Positions 53,338-63,730 of a stretch of 64,000 nucleotides of DNA are shown one piece after another. The DNA comes from an uncultured Marinicella sp. GTDB taxonomy: Bacteria; Pseudomonadota; Gammaproteobacteria; Xanthomonadales; Marinicellaceae. The translations under genes were made by a program, and so were the position numbers. The first letter of the stretch is position 1, and the number at the start of each line of letters is the position of its first letter. The notes under the pieces were generated by a model. The model was given only the letters and a program-made list of their open reading frames with translations. It did not search any database and had not been told where the DNA came from. The DNA is taken from contig CANNAM010000002.1 of assembly GCA_947502595.1 (NCBI GenBank), forward strand, positions 301,165 through 365,164, in the 5' to 3' direction.

Positions 53338-55989
53338 TCAAGATTTTTGTTGATACTTTTTCAATTCATTGACAGTTAAAACGTAGGCTTTCCGGGCGTT
53401 GTTGATGTTGTTGATAACGTCTTCAGTGTGCTTTTCAATGGCTGCCGCTTCTATTTTTTTACAGTAGTGACTGAATCCAGAGGCGCCAATATTGGCACCC
53501 GTAGATTTTAAGGTGTGAGCCAACTGCCTTGCTTGGGAAAAGTCTTTGGTTTGACGAAATGTGATTAATTGGTTCAGTAGGTTCGGTGATTCCTGTTGGA
53601 ATAAGTCCAACAAGGCGTCTGTTTCATCACCCATAAAGGATTTGATTTCAGCCAAAGCACGGGTATTCAGCCATTTTGAATTGATGGTATCGTTGTTGGC
53701 ATCATTTGTGTGGTTCTGAACTTGGGCTGGTTTCAGGCTTTTTTTTTGAGCCGCTAATGGGTCCCATTTTTTCAGGGTTTTTTCCAAGATGTATCGGTTC
53801 AAGGGTTTGGACATATAGTCGTCCATTCCAGCGTCTAAGCACTTTTCCTTGTCACCCAACATGGCGTTGGCAGTCATGGCAATGATAGGGGTGTGATTTA
53901 AATTGTTGTTTTTTTCATAATTACGAATTCTTTTGGTACAAAAATAACCATCCATAACTGGCATTTGACAGTCCATTAAAATCAAGCGATAGCGGGTTTT
54001 CTTGGCTTTGTTCAATGCCACCATGCCATTTTCAGCCACGTCAAATGGGAAGCCTATGTAATCAATCAGTTTTTGCGCTACTTTGAGGTTCACTTCATTG
54101 TCTTCAACCAATAAGATGGTTTCAGATATATCAGCCACGTCAGCAGGTTCTTTTTCAGGGTCACCGACTTCATCATCTTCGTCTTCTTGTGGGTCATTTA
54201 CTTTGTATGTTTCATCTTGATTGACTTGTTCTTCATCCAGCTCTAATACCTCTTCCGGATAAAAACGTCGTTCAAATTCACCAATAATCAGTTCAATGTC
54301 TTTATCTGGGTGAACGACCTGGATGTTTTTATACTGTTTAACCCCGGCAATATGACCGCCATTGGTGATGGCACAGATCCATACGTCGTTCATTTCACCT
54401 TTTTCGACCAATATCAACATTTGTCGCAGGGTTTTTGCATTGGTATCAAAATCAATGAACAGCAATGTGGTTTTACCATCTTGGATGCCACGAGCTGCTT
54501 GGATCCGAGAAATGGCGTGTTGGTAATTAAGTGAGGTTTGTACCGGTAAGGCAGCACTCTCTAGGCCTGCTTGGATGCGTTTGAACAGAATAGGATTGGT
54601 GTTCAACAATATGGCCTGATGCTGATGTATTTCGGTGCCACCGTGCATGGTATCGCCAGCCGATTTACTGAAGGGAATTTCAAACCAAAAATTACTGCCC
54701 ACGCCCAGTTTTGACTCCACTCCAATTTGGCCTTTTAACAGTTCAACAATTTTTTTACTGATTGCCAGGCCAAGTCCAGTACCGCCAAATTTCCTGGTTG
54801 AAGAGTTGTCGCCTTGCGTAAAGGCATTGAACAGTTTTTCAGTTTGGTCAGGTGAAATGCCAATACCTTGGTCTTTAACTGAAAAACGCACCAATTCTTT
54901 GGTGGTGAAGTTCTTAACTTTTTTAACGTCAACAACTATCCTGCCATGATCAGTGAATTTGATCGCGTTTGAAAGTATATTGGTTAAAATTTGTCTGACC
55001 CTGATGGGATCGCCGCGCAGTAATGGGCTGATTTGGTCATCGATATTAACACTGAGTTCCAGCCCTTTTCTTTCTGCTGTGGTGTTGAGGCTGTCTATAA
55101 CTTCTTCTACCACTTTACGAACTTTTAAACCTGTGACTTCAGTGGTTAATTTGCCGGCCTCAACTTTTGAATAATCCAACAAATCATCTATCAATTTTTG
55201 CATCTGGGTGGCAGATGTATGTGCTGTGGTTAGGTAGTCTTTCTGAAACGCATTGAGTTCAGTGTCCATCACAATGTCAATCAACGGCACGATACCATTC
55301 AAAGGGGTTCTGATTTCGTGACTCATGGTGGCTAAAAATTCCATTTTTGCCATTTCTGCCGCTGACAAATCAACTTTTAAATTTTTAATCTGTTCTTTTA
55401 AAACTTTGGACTCATGGATGGCGTCTTCGGCTTTCTTGATTTGTTTGGCTAAACTGGGGTCCAATGGTTTATTCTTTTTCTTCTTTGGTTGCTCTTCAGC
55501 CAATAGTATGAACTTGGTGGAGACGATGAAAAAAGCCAGAATCAGAATACACAGTAAAACATACAGCAGTGGTTGAGCCAGCCCCAATTGATCAGCAGGT
55601 TGTAACAACAACACAGCCAAAAAACTCAGGATGGGCAATGCGGTGCTCGCTGCAGTTTTTTCTAAGTTTAAGTTGGTAAACAACAGCAGACCAGTTAACC
55701 AACTGATCGTTAAAGTGCTGATTAGGGCTACATGGGTTTGATCACTGAGCCAAAAGCTCAAGGCCAGCCAGATGCTGGCTCCCACAGGAACCATCCAGTT
55801 CACTTGATGCGCAAAATGTTCATCAAAACGATTTTTGATGACTGGTAATGTAAAGGACCAGCCAGCCAACAAAGTGACTACAAACAACAGCAAAGTAATT
55901 GGAAATTTGCCGCCTTCAATCCACCCTAGCAGCAACATATGCACAGCTAAAATGCATAATAACAACTTTTTATTTTTTAAATAAGCCAT
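53338..55989 (-). CDS. Hybrid sensor histidine kinase with HPt (BarA/RpfC-like)
   Basis: An 883-aa protein with about six N-terminal helices (to residue 163). A coiled coil (180-213) leads to the HisKA box MSHEIRTPLNG (H224). The ATPase domain has the N-box NILSNAIKF and the G-boxes VKDQGIGIS/FGGTGLGLA. Next are a degenerate receiver (about 457-575, with FIDFD but no normal phosphosite context), a good receiver (D673 in LMDCQMPVMDG, K728), and an HPt domain (H825 in HTLKSTG). Overall it resembles RpfC or BarA; no rpfF or rpfG is nearby. Confidence 0.9.
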   Translation of the reverse strand: MAYLKNKKLLLCILAVHMLLLGWIEGGKFPITLLLFVVTLLAGWSFTLPVIKNRFDEHFAHQVNWMVPVGASIWLALSFWLSDQTHVALISTLTISWLTGLLLFTNLNLEKTAASTALPILSFLAVLLLQPADQLGLAQPLLYVLLCILILAFFIVSTKFILLAEEQPKKKKNKPLDPSLAKQIKKAEDAIHESKVLKEQIKNLKVDLSAAEMAKMEFLATMSHEIRTPLNGIVPLIDIVMDTELNAFQKDYLTTAHTSATQMQKLIDDLLDYSKVEAGKLTTEVTGLKVRKVVEEVIDSLNTTAERKGLELSVNIDDQISPLLRGDPIRVRQILTNILSNAIKFTDHGRIVVDVKKVKNFTTKELVRFSVKDQGIGISPDQTEKLFNAFTQGDNSSTRKFGGTGLGLAISKKIVELLKGQIGVESKLGVGSNFWFEIPFSKSAGDTMHGGTEIHQHQAILLNTNPILFKRIQAGLESAALPVQTSLNYQHAISRIQAARGIQDGKTTLLFIDFDTNAKTLRQMLILVEKGEMNDVWICAITNGGHIAGVKQYKNIQVVHPDKDIELIIGEFERRFYPEEVLELDEEQVNQDETYKVNDPQEDEDDEVGDPEKEPADVADISETILLVEDNEVNLKVAQKLIDYIGFPFDVAENGMVALNKAKKTRYRLILMDCQMPVMDGYFCTKRIRNYEKNNNLNHTPIIAMTANAMLGDKEKCLDAGMDDYMSKPLNRYILEKTLKKWDPLAAQKKSLKPAQVQNHTNDANNDTINSKWLNTRALAEIKSFMGDETDALLDLFQQESPNLLNQLITFRQTKDFSQARQLAHTLKSTGANIGASGFSHYCKKIEAAAIEKHTEDVINNINNARKAYVLTVNELKKYQQKS

Positions 55990-56217
55990 CCAAACCTACC
56001 CTCTTGATATTTTTTACTCTGATTATTTTGCTTATTCCGTTTGTAATCAATGCAGTTTTCAATGACACAAGGAACCCACTTAATAATATGATTGTAGCTA
56101 AATATTTAGCAGGTCGATAGTATTTTTTGGCGCCATTTTAAGTAAGCCACTAGGCTAAGGAAATTTGCAACTGGCATATTCCGCTTACTGCTTTCATTTA
56201 AGGTGTTAGTTTTTGAG

Positions 56218-59200
56218 CTAGGAACGCTTAACTTTTGCCAGTAATTGAGCCACTTTCTTTTTGGCAGCAGCAAAGGAAAACCATTGTTGAACATTGGCCA
56301 AGCCCCCTTGGGCCACTTGTTCCCACAATGACTTATCTTGATAAATCCTAATCACTTCAGCAGCGAACTCATTTGCATCATCGGCCATCAATACATCATG
56401 ACCATGTTGGGTGTACATGCCCTCAACCGCCACCTTGGTACCGACCACCGGTTGACCATAACTCATACTCATATTGACTTTACCTTTGACCCCGGCTCCA
56501 AACCTGAGCGGTGCTACAGCTACACGGATGTTTTGCATAAAAGGTTCAATGTCTGCAACAAAACCATGGAACTCAATGTTTGGGTGCGCAGCTAATGCGC
56601 TGACTTGTTGGGGTGCTTTTGAACCAATGATATGTAGTTTTATGTCTGGTATTTGGTTACAGATGATGGGAAAAATATCTTTAACAAACCACAGAATGCC
56701 ATCAACATTGGGTGTGTGTTGGTAGCCGCCAATGAACATGATGTCACGGCTGTTATCATAACCTTGATGCCCGCCATGGATGGCATGAATGTTGGACAAG
56801 ACGGCCACTGGTAGGTCTGGTTTTTCTTCAGCCAATACTTGCTGTTCATAAGGGCTAACCACCAAAGTTAAATCACAGGCTTGGGCAATACCCAGTTCTT
56901 TTTGCTTGGTGATGGCAGCCGTTTTAAGGGCCTGGCTGTCCTGATCTAATTCGGCCATTCTGGTTTCGCGCAAATAATGCAGGTCAACCGTATCGAACCA
57001 CAAGCTTGCTTGTGGACAGTATGATCTGATAACCGACATCAAAGGCTCAGCAACATAATAGCGACTGACAATCACGGTTTCAAAATACTGGCCTTTGGCT
57101 TTTAAATATTCCACTGCATTGTGGTATTTAGGGGCGTAAATGCACTCGACACCCAAACGCTGTAAATCCTTGGTGTAGCCGTCAAAATGTGCCATGTTTT
57201 CTGGCACAAAACTGACCTGATAACCCAAATCAATAAAGATTTGCATTAAGTTCAACATCCGTAAAGAGCCAGAGTCTTGGTCAGGGGTTGGAGTACAAGC
57301 ATCAAAAATCAACACCCGTGGTGGTTGGTTTTGAAACCTGGCGATTTCGATGTCAGTATTGGGCGCAGGTTGCTGTTGTAATTCTGCTTGCCATTTTTGT
57401 AAGAATTTCTGTTGGTTGATGACTTGGTATTTTTTGGTGCCAGCAGTGAGGTCAGTACCTGATGACACGCCTTCAAAATGAATCACTTGGCTGTGTGGTT
57501 GGTAATACACTTTTTTACCCACTTGGCGCACCGCAAATGCCAAATCGGTGTCCTCGTAGTAGGCTGGTTTATAGCGTTGATCAAAGTGCCCAAGCGCATC
57601 AAACAGGTCTTTACTGATCATGATGCTGGCACCACTGATATAGCTTGCTTCTCGTAAATGCTGGTACTCAGGGGCGTCAGGTGAATCTAAACGACCGTAG
57701 TTCCAGCCCGAGGCATCATTGAATACAATACCACCGGCTTCTTGTAGTCGACCATCGGGGTACAGCAATTGGCTGCCAACTAAGCCGGCATCAGCCTGGG
57801 TTTCAAAGGTTAACAACAACTCATCTAACCAACCATCAAGCACTTCGGTGTCATTATTCAAAAACACCAGGTACTGTCCTTGGGCCAACTGGGCGCCAGT
57901 ATTACATGACTCTATGAAGCCGCCATTTTCCGCTTGGCGGTGGTAGCTTATACCGGAGATGCTCTGGATTGATTGTGGGGTTTCATCGGTGGAACAGTCA
58001 TCAATCACCAGCACTTCAAATGGGGTCTTGTCTGCTAACCGGGCCAAAGACTCTAAACAGTGGTAAGTGTGTTTAAAGTGGTTATAAACAGGCACAATTA
58101 CGCTGACCACAGGCTTGGTGCTGGACTGGATAGATAAAGCCTGGTAGTTTTCAGCCACTTGGTGGGCGGTAACAGTTGGTTTGACCACAGGCTTTTTCAG
58201 CTTGTTTTTAGTCATGGCTGCAGTTTGTTTTATGCCACGGGTGCGCAAACTGTTAAGACCTCTTTTTACTAAGCCTTTGGCCTGTGACAAGCGAAAACGC
58301 AGCGCATTTCTCTTGTGTCGAGCATAGGTGGTGAATCGCCGCAAGGGTTTGGTGACCCGCCACGAACGGCTGCTTTTGATTTGCTCAATGGTGGTTTGTG
58401 AATGTTCCAAAGCCAGTTGAGCAGCATGCAGTGTTTGGTTCAATTGAGCCTTTTCTTCGGTTAATTGGTCTCTTAATTGCAAGGCCTCAGCTAGCTCACT
58501 ATTGACGAGATCAAGCTGGTTTTTGACTTTGTTTAAGCTTTGTTTTAACTCGTTGGACTCTGTTTTATGGGCAGCAGTTTGTGCTGACAGTGTGTCGGTT
58601 AATTTGTTAATTTCTTGGCGTTCTAACTCCAAGTTATGGGTTAAATGTTGGGCTTGTTCAGTGAGCTCTTTCGCCCAAGCCACTTTGTTTTGTAAATCTT
58701 CGGCGGTTTGTTTTAATTGGCTGTCTAGCTGATGTTTGGCTTGTTGCTCAATTTGTAAACGCTGTACCATAGGTTGAGGAGACAACAAGCCTTGGGTTTG
58801 GTAATGTCTCTGCTTATAATCAGGGATGTCAATTAGCTCAGCCATGGCCATTTTATTTTGCGTTGGCGTCATCAGTTGGGTGTTGAGTGCACCTTGGTGC
58901 AGTTCAAGCAGTTGTTCAGGGTTGGCTTGTAGTGCTTTAATATGTTCAGCCAACAGTTTGGCATCGGGTTTTATTAACAGACCATTTTTCCCGGTTTTGA
59001 TGCGGGTTTTTAAAGCGCCAACTGCGTGTGCCAATACCGGGATGCCAGCCATCAGCAGCTCGCTTAAGGTGTAACTGAAGGTTTCAGCGGTGACTGAGGT
59101 CAGCAGCGCCAGTTGTGGGTTAATTTGTTGTAATTGTTCGGCCAACTCAGCATGGTCATAGTCAGGTATGACTTGGGTGTTGGTAAATGGGGTAAATAAC

Positions 59201-60600
59201 TGACTGTCCGTGCCGGCACCTAACAGCACGAACTGAATACTGCTGTCATCGACCAATGCCTGAATGCACTGCAACAATATCTGTTGCCCTTTGGGAGGAC
59301 TGATTCTGCCCAATACCAAAACTTTAAATGGCTCATTATTGGCTTGGTAGTTGATGGGCTTTATTGTTTGGGTGGCATGCGCAATGATTTGTGTTTTTCT
59401 GAATGCTGAAGCATGTGGTAATTTCAGGTGGTTCAGTTTAACTGATTCATCAGGTGCGATGATTTGGACATTGTCTTGTTCAAGCAGTTGATTGTGTGTA
59501 TGTTGCCACACCGTTAATTGGCTGAGGGTTATTGGCCCGAAAGGTTCATCCGATGAATTTTCCAGTGCTTGTTTTACGTCTGCATCACTGATTTGGGTAA
59601 CATCTAACTGCGCATTTAAACTCGGCCAGTGAGGAAAGTAATCATGCAATACCCGCAACGTGGGCAAGCCAGTACCTAAACAATCCATGGCATGTCCAAT
59701 CAGCGATGATACCACCATCAACTGAATGTCCCAATGCCTGATGATGGATTGCAGTATTTGTTGGTATTGTGGTTGTTGTACAGTCGTGATTTTTATTGGT
59801 GCACTTAAATGAAAGGCTGCCAATTGCATGCCTTCGGTGTGTTGCCAATTCAGTTTGAATTGCTCTCCTTGTTGTTGTCGGAAAAACTCACCTTGACTGC
59901 TGAGTACCAAATGGTGCATTTCGTCATGACTGTGGATGAAGTCATTGACCCATTGGTGTACACCGCCCCCCCAGTCCATGACAATATGTAATGCGGTGGG
60001 TTTATCGTCCAGTCCTGGGTAAGCACTGGTGTCAGGCAGGGTCTTGAGCTGCTCAAGCTGTATTTGTAATTCAGCCAAAGGGTGTGCTGGCAAAGGCCGT
60101 TGGTCACCTATATTTGGAGACTCAGGCGGTAACAACATTTCAGTGGTTGGGGCCGTATCTACCAATAGGTTGTTGACCGCATAAGTGGTGTTGTTTTGTT
60201 TTAAAACCGCTACATTACGCACCGCAAAACAGTTTGGGTTGCTGTTGGTGGAGATAAAATATTGCGCTGTTTGTAACAGATAAATGACTGAGTCCAACTG
60301 TGTCAAGGTAGCCTTGATTGGGTGGCTTATTATGGGTGATAGCTGATATAACTGGATAGCCAGGGCGCTGATGTGTTGAATCTCAGCATCTTCAAACATG
60401 GGCTGTAGCAACCTGGTTTGCCAGTACGGTGGCAATTCTGCTTGGGCATTCACCACCACCACTGGATGGTCGTCTTTAATCAGGTCTTGTAAAAGTTGAA
60501 TGAATGGTTCGTCCACCACCTTACTGGTGCTGTGTATCTCAAACCCAGTGTGTTGGTTTTTTGAGCTGTTGTAGTAAGCTGTGTGAACAAATTTAAACAT
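56218..60600 (-). CDS. Giant multi-domain glycosyltransferase
   Basis: A 1460-aa protein. A GT4-like domain (about residues 200-580) has GRISPPKGQQILL and SELLMAGIPVLAHAVGALKTRI. A coiled coil (about 605-735) and a basic linker follow. A GT2 domain (about 830-1050) has VSVIVPVYNHFKH, FLNNDTEVLDGW and YYEDTDLAFAVR. A second GT4-like domain (about 1090-1455) has FIGGYQHTPNVDGI and RFGAGVKGKVNMSMSYGQPVV. Three catalytic domains in one chain suggest assembly of a repeating or branched surface glycan. It is a lone gene; no other glycan genes are in the window. Confidence 0.88.
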   Translation of the reverse strand: MFKFVHTAYYNSSKNQHTGFEIHSTSKVVDEPFIQLLQDLIKDDHPVVVVNAQAELPPYWQTRLLQPMFEDAEIQHISALAIQLYQLSPIISHPIKATLTQLDSVIYLLQTAQYFISTNSNPNCFAVRNVAVLKQNNTTYAVNNLLVDTAPTTEMLLPPESPNIGDQRPLPAHPLAELQIQLEQLKTLPDTSAYPGLDDKPTALHIVMDWGGGVHQWVNDFIHSHDEMHHLVLSSQGEFFRQQQGEQFKLNWQHTEGMQLAAFHLSAPIKITTVQQPQYQQILQSIIRHWDIQLMVVSSLIGHAMDCLGTGLPTLRVLHDYFPHWPSLNAQLDVTQISDADVKQALENSSDEPFGPITLSQLTVWQHTHNQLLEQDNVQIIAPDESVKLNHLKLPHASAFRKTQIIAHATQTIKPINYQANNEPFKVLVLGRISPPKGQQILLQCIQALVDDSSIQFVLLGAGTDSQLFTPFTNTQVIPDYDHAELAEQLQQINPQLALLTSVTAETFSYTLSELLMAGIPVLAHAVGALKTRIKTGKNGLLIKPDAKLLAEHIKALQANPEQLLELHQGALNTQLMTPTQNKMAMAELIDIPDYKQRHYQTQGLLSPQPMVQRLQIEQQAKHQLDSQLKQTAEDLQNKVAWAKELTEQAQHLTHNLELERQEINKLTDTLSAQTAAHKTESNELKQSLNKVKNQLDLVNSELAEALQLRDQLTEEKAQLNQTLHAAQLALEHSQTTIEQIKSSRSWRVTKPLRRFTTYARHKRNALRFRLSQAKGLVKRGLNSLRTRGIKQTAAMTKNKLKKPVVKPTVTAHQVAENYQALSIQSSTKPVVSVIVPVYNHFKHTYHCLESLARLADKTPFEVLVIDDCSTDETPQSIQSISGISYHRQAENGGFIESCNTGAQLAQGQYLVFLNNDTEVLDGWLDELLLTFETQADAGLVGSQLLYPDGRLQEAGGIVFNDASGWNYGRLDSPDAPEYQHLREASYISGASIMISKDLFDALGHFDQRYKPAYYEDTDLAFAVRQVGKKVYYQPHSQVIHFEGVSSGTDLTAGTKKYQVINQQKFLQKWQAELQQQPAPNTDIEIARFQNQPPRVLIFDACTPTPDQDSGSLRMLNLMQIFIDLGYQVSFVPENMAHFDGYTKDLQRLGVECIYAPKYHNAVEYLKAKGQYFETVIVSRYYVAEPLMSVIRSYCPQASLWFDTVDLHYLRETRMAELDQDSQALKTAAITKQKELGIAQACDLTLVVSPYEQQVLAEEKPDLPVAVLSNIHAIHGGHQGYDNSRDIMFIGGYQHTPNVDGILWFVKDIFPIICNQIPDIKLHIIGSKAPQQVSALAAHPNIEFHGFVADIEPFMQNIRVAVAPLRFGAGVKGKVNMSMSYGQPVVGTKVAVEGMYTQHGHDVLMADDANEFAAEVIRIYQDKSLWEQVAQGGLANVQQWFSFAAAKKKVAQLLAKVKRS

Positions 60601-60660
60601 CCGCGCATTCTACCAAAATTCAATGATTGAGGTGTTGATAAAATAAATTCTGCAGTAGGT

Positions 60661-60690
60661 AAAAAAAAGCCCCGCAATCAGGCAGGGCTC
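60661..60690 (-). terminator. Intrinsic terminator of the DUF4412 gene
   Basis: On the minus strand a stem AGCCCTGC / GCGGGGCT with a CTGATT loop, followed by eight T. It is 23 bases past the stop of the DUF4412 gene. Confidence 0.85.
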
Positions 60691-60712
60691 AACTTTTAGT
60701 TATTGTGCTGTA

Positions 60713-61504
60713 TCAGCGGAACATCTCTTTGGGCAGTGATTCTTGCTTATAACCTTTGGGGATACTGAAAACTTCGGCGCTTAAAGCATCGTTACTGACA
60801 GCAGTTAAGTAGGCTTTTTCTTTGCCTTGTTCATAGTAAACCGGCAAAACTTCTCCTACAGCGGCAAAATTAAATCCTTGGTTTTGGCCAAACTGGGAAG
60901 CCATTTTTTCCGCAATTTTCATGAACTCTTGGATGGCGGCATAGTCTGTGGCTTTCACACCCAAGTCTTGGAAATCAGCCACACAAAAGTCACCATTGTG
61001 TTTGCCATCAAGGGTTTGAACCACAACTTCACAGTCGAAACCATTGTAGCTGGAAGTATCACCCGTTTTTTTATACTTGGGCATGGCCGCTTGTTTAGGC
61101 ATTTGATTTTGGATCATGGATTTCATCATGCCACGCATTTGCTCGCGTTGTGAGGCAGGCATTTGCGCCAGCTGTTCTTCAAGCATGCGATCAACCATAC
61201 TTGCAACATCACCTAAAGCAGCGATTTCTTTTTCACCAAACACCATATAGCTTTTGTCTTCGTGATTGATGACCGTGAAAGCATTTTGTTTGGTGTTAAA
61301 CACCAATGCAATATTGACGTCGCTGTCGTTGGTAATTTTGGCCATACCGTCACTTAAGTACATTTTACTGTTTTCCTGACCGCTGGCATTGTTGTAGGTT
61401 AGTGTTGTGTCGGCATACACTGCACCACTGAACATAGCTGCTGCCAAAACAATCGCTTTGCTGGTTTTTTGTGCTGTTGTTTTAACATGTGAATTGAATT
61501 TCAT
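60713..61504 (-). CDS. DUF4412 domain exported protein
   Basis: A 263-aa product with a signal peptide (to about residue 31, AVYA-D). The mature part matches DUF4412: YLSDGMAKITNDSDVNIALVFN, TVINHEDKSYMVF, then a Met/Gln-rich helix (MRGMMKSMIQNQMPKQ) and GFDCEVVVQTLDGK. The function is unknown. ATG 61504 has an excellent AAGGAG; the longer frame (61561) would add unrelated residues. Confidence 0.83.
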   Translation of the reverse strand: MKFNSHVKTTAQKTSKAIVLAAAMFSGAVYADTTLTYNNASGQENSKMYLSDGMAKITNDSDVNIALVFNTKQNAFTVINHEDKSYMVFGEKEIAALGDVASMVDRMLEEQLAQMPASQREQMRGMMKSMIQNQMPKQAAMPKYKKTGDTSSYNGFDCEVVVQTLDGKHNGDFCVADFQDLGVKATDYAAIQEFMKIAEKMASQFGQNQGFNFAAVGEVLPVYYEQGKEKAYLTAVSNDALSAEVFSIPKGYKQESLPKEMFR

Positions 61505-61606
61505 GTGTGCTCCTTGGTTAATTGCAAAATGAGCATTGTAAGCATAAAGGTTTAATCTCATGTTAATATGCGGTCATTATTTTTGTGAACTCAGTCATAC
61601 ATTCAG

Positions 61607-63676
61607 GTGGCAAAAACTCAATTGGCGAAAAAGAAACGACCAAACAAGCGTCTAAAACCATTTTTAATCAAGGCTTTTATCTTTTTTGTTGGCCTTTTAT
61701 CAGGTTTGTTTGTGCCTTGGTATTTCTATATCAATTACATCACTGACACCATCGTTCAAGATCGGTGGGATATTCCGTCGGTGGTTTATGCCCGAACACT
61801 GGAACTGTACCAAGGACAGCAATTATCGCCTGAGGCTTTGACCTTTGAGTTGGACTTATTGGGCTATCAAACCACCGCTGCAAGTCCTAAACCCGGACAA
61901 TATAAGTTTCAGGACAATGAATACTGGATTCAAACCAAGGGCTTTGATTTACCAGATGAAAGCACCCAGCCACAGATAATTAAGTTGACATTAAACCAGC
62001 AGAAAATCCAATCCATAACACCGCAATTGGCCAGATTGGAACCACCCATCATAGGCCGTTTTTTTACCACTGACTTTGAAAACCGGCTGCCAATTAAGCT
62101 CAGTGCCATCCCAGAAACCATGGTCAAGGGCTTGCAGGCAGTGGAAGACCGGGGTTTTAAAAACCACCATGGTGTCTCTTGGTTCGGCATCTTGCGAGCT
62201 GCAGTGAAAAACTTGTTGGCCGGTGAGGTGGTTCAAGGCGGCAGCACCATCACTCAACAGCTGGTTAAAAATAAACTGCATTACAACCAAGCCAGTTATT
62301 TACGCAAGTTACATGAAGCCTTGGCGGCCACCCTCCTGGAGTCAAAGCTCAGCAAAGCAGAAATTCTGGAATCCTATTTCAATGAAGTGTATTGGGGACA
62401 AGACGGTAAAGTTGCTGTGCATGGGGTGGTTGAGGCGGCACAGTATTACTTTGCCAAACCGGTTGAACGCCTATCGATTGCTGAACAGGCGTTGCTGATT
62501 GGCATTGTAAAAGGACCGTCTTGGTACAACCCGTATCGTCAAACCAAGCGAGCTTTGTTGCGAAGAGATGTGGTGCTGAACAGTTGGTTGGAAACTGGGG
62601 TGATCGACAAAACACAACACCAAGCAGCAAAAAATTCGGCGCTAGGACTGTCTAAAAGCAGGCAGTTAAAAACCGACTTTGATGATTATATGGACGTGGT
62701 AAAGGCGCAAATTAAGCAGCAGTTTTCATTGTCTGATTTACGCAGTAATGGTTTGCGCGTATTTACCGCGATGGACCCATTCATTCAGTATAAAACCACT
62801 CAAACAGCCAGGATGACCAGTGATTGGCTGAATGATGAAGTTGAAAGTGCCATTTTGGTCAGTGGTGCTCAAAGCGGTGAATTGTTGGCTGTTTCAGGTT
62901 CCAAGAGCGCCACTTCGCATTACAACCGTGCCTTATTGGCCAAGCGTCAAATTGGTTCACTGATAAAACCTTTGGTGTATTTGGCAGGTTTGGAGCTGTT
63001 ACCTGATTTCAGTTTGGACAGCACTTTGAACGATGTCCCCATCAGTCTTAAAACCGCTGATAATAAAACTTGGCAGCCGAATAATTGGGACAGAAAAAGT
63101 ATGGGCGCTGTCAGTGCAGAAGATGCTTTGGTCTATTCGCGTAACCAAGCCACTGTGGACTTGGGGCTTAGGATAAAACTGTCTCGATTCATTGGGTTTT
63201 TAGAAAAGTTGGGCTTACAAGTGCAGCGCAACACCCACCCATCGTTGTTTTTGGGCGCCATTGAATTGACCCCGTTTGAAGTACAGAACCTGTTTGGGCT
63301 GTTCGCCTCTCGCGGCGCCAACCAGTCCATCAATGCCATCAGGTATGTCACAGATAAAAACAATAAAATACTCAGTCGTGCAAAACAAATGACCGAGCAT
63401 TCATTAACCACAGCCCATATCGATCGCATCAACCAAGCGCTTAATCAAGTCACAGTGCGTGGTACAGGCAGAAAACTCAGCCAAACATTTCAACTACCAG
63501 GTCCTTTATTCGGTAAAACGGGCAGCACCAACCAAGGAAAAGACAGCTGGTATGTTGGTTTTAATCACGCCTATTTAGCCACAGTTTGGGTGGGACGGGA
63601 TGACAATCAAGCAACCGCCTATACCGGCAGCAGCGGCGCTTTGATTTTATGGGGCCATTTGTTTAATAACCTTTGA
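61607..63676 (+). CDS. mrcB: Penicillin-binding protein 1B (bifunctional)
   Basis: A 689-aa class A PBP. A transmembrane helix (about 19-41) is followed by a UB2H-like domain (about 53-135). The glycosyltransferase has E180-D181 in AVEDRGFKNHHG, GGSTITQQLVKN and RKLHEA. The transpeptidase has SLIK (S451), SRN (S511) and KTGS (K637). It is shorter than E. coli PBP1b, mainly at the termini. The start is a GTG; no better ATG is in frame nearby. It polymerises and crosslinks peptidoglycan. Confidence 0.93.
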   Translation: MAKTQLAKKKRPNKRLKPFLIKAFIFFVGLLSGLFVPWYFYINYITDTIVQDRWDIPSVVYARTLELYQGQQLSPEALTFELDLLGYQTTAASPKPGQYKFQDNEYWIQTKGFDLPDESTQPQIIKLTLNQQKIQSITPQLARLEPPIIGRFFTTDFENRLPIKLSAIPETMVKGLQAVEDRGFKNHHGVSWFGILRAAVKNLLAGEVVQGGSTITQQLVKNKLHYNQASYLRKLHEALAATLLESKLSKAEILESYFNEVYWGQDGKVAVHGVVEAAQYYFAKPVERLSIAEQALLIGIVKGPSWYNPYRQTKRALLRRDVVLNSWLETGVIDKTQHQAAKNSALGLSKSRQLKTDFDDYMDVVKAQIKQQFSLSDLRSNGLRVFTAMDPFIQYKTTQTARMTSDWLNDEVESAILVSGAQSGELLAVSGSKSATSHYNRALLAKRQIGSLIKPLVYLAGLELLPDFSLDSTLNDVPISLKTADNKTWQPNNWDRKSMGAVSAEDALVYSRNQATVDLGLRIKLSRFIGFLEKLGLQVQRNTHPSLFLGAIELTPFEVQNLFGLFASRGANQSINAIRYVTDKNNKILSRAKQMTEHSLTTAHIDRINQALNQVTVRGTGRKLSQTFQLPGPLFGKTGSTNQGKDSWYVGFNHAYLATVWVGRDDNQATAYTGSSGALILWGHLFNNL

Positions 63677-63730
63677 AAAGTGACCGCAACCAATGATCAG
63701 TAACACCTCATTAACCCTTAGGAAGAACCT

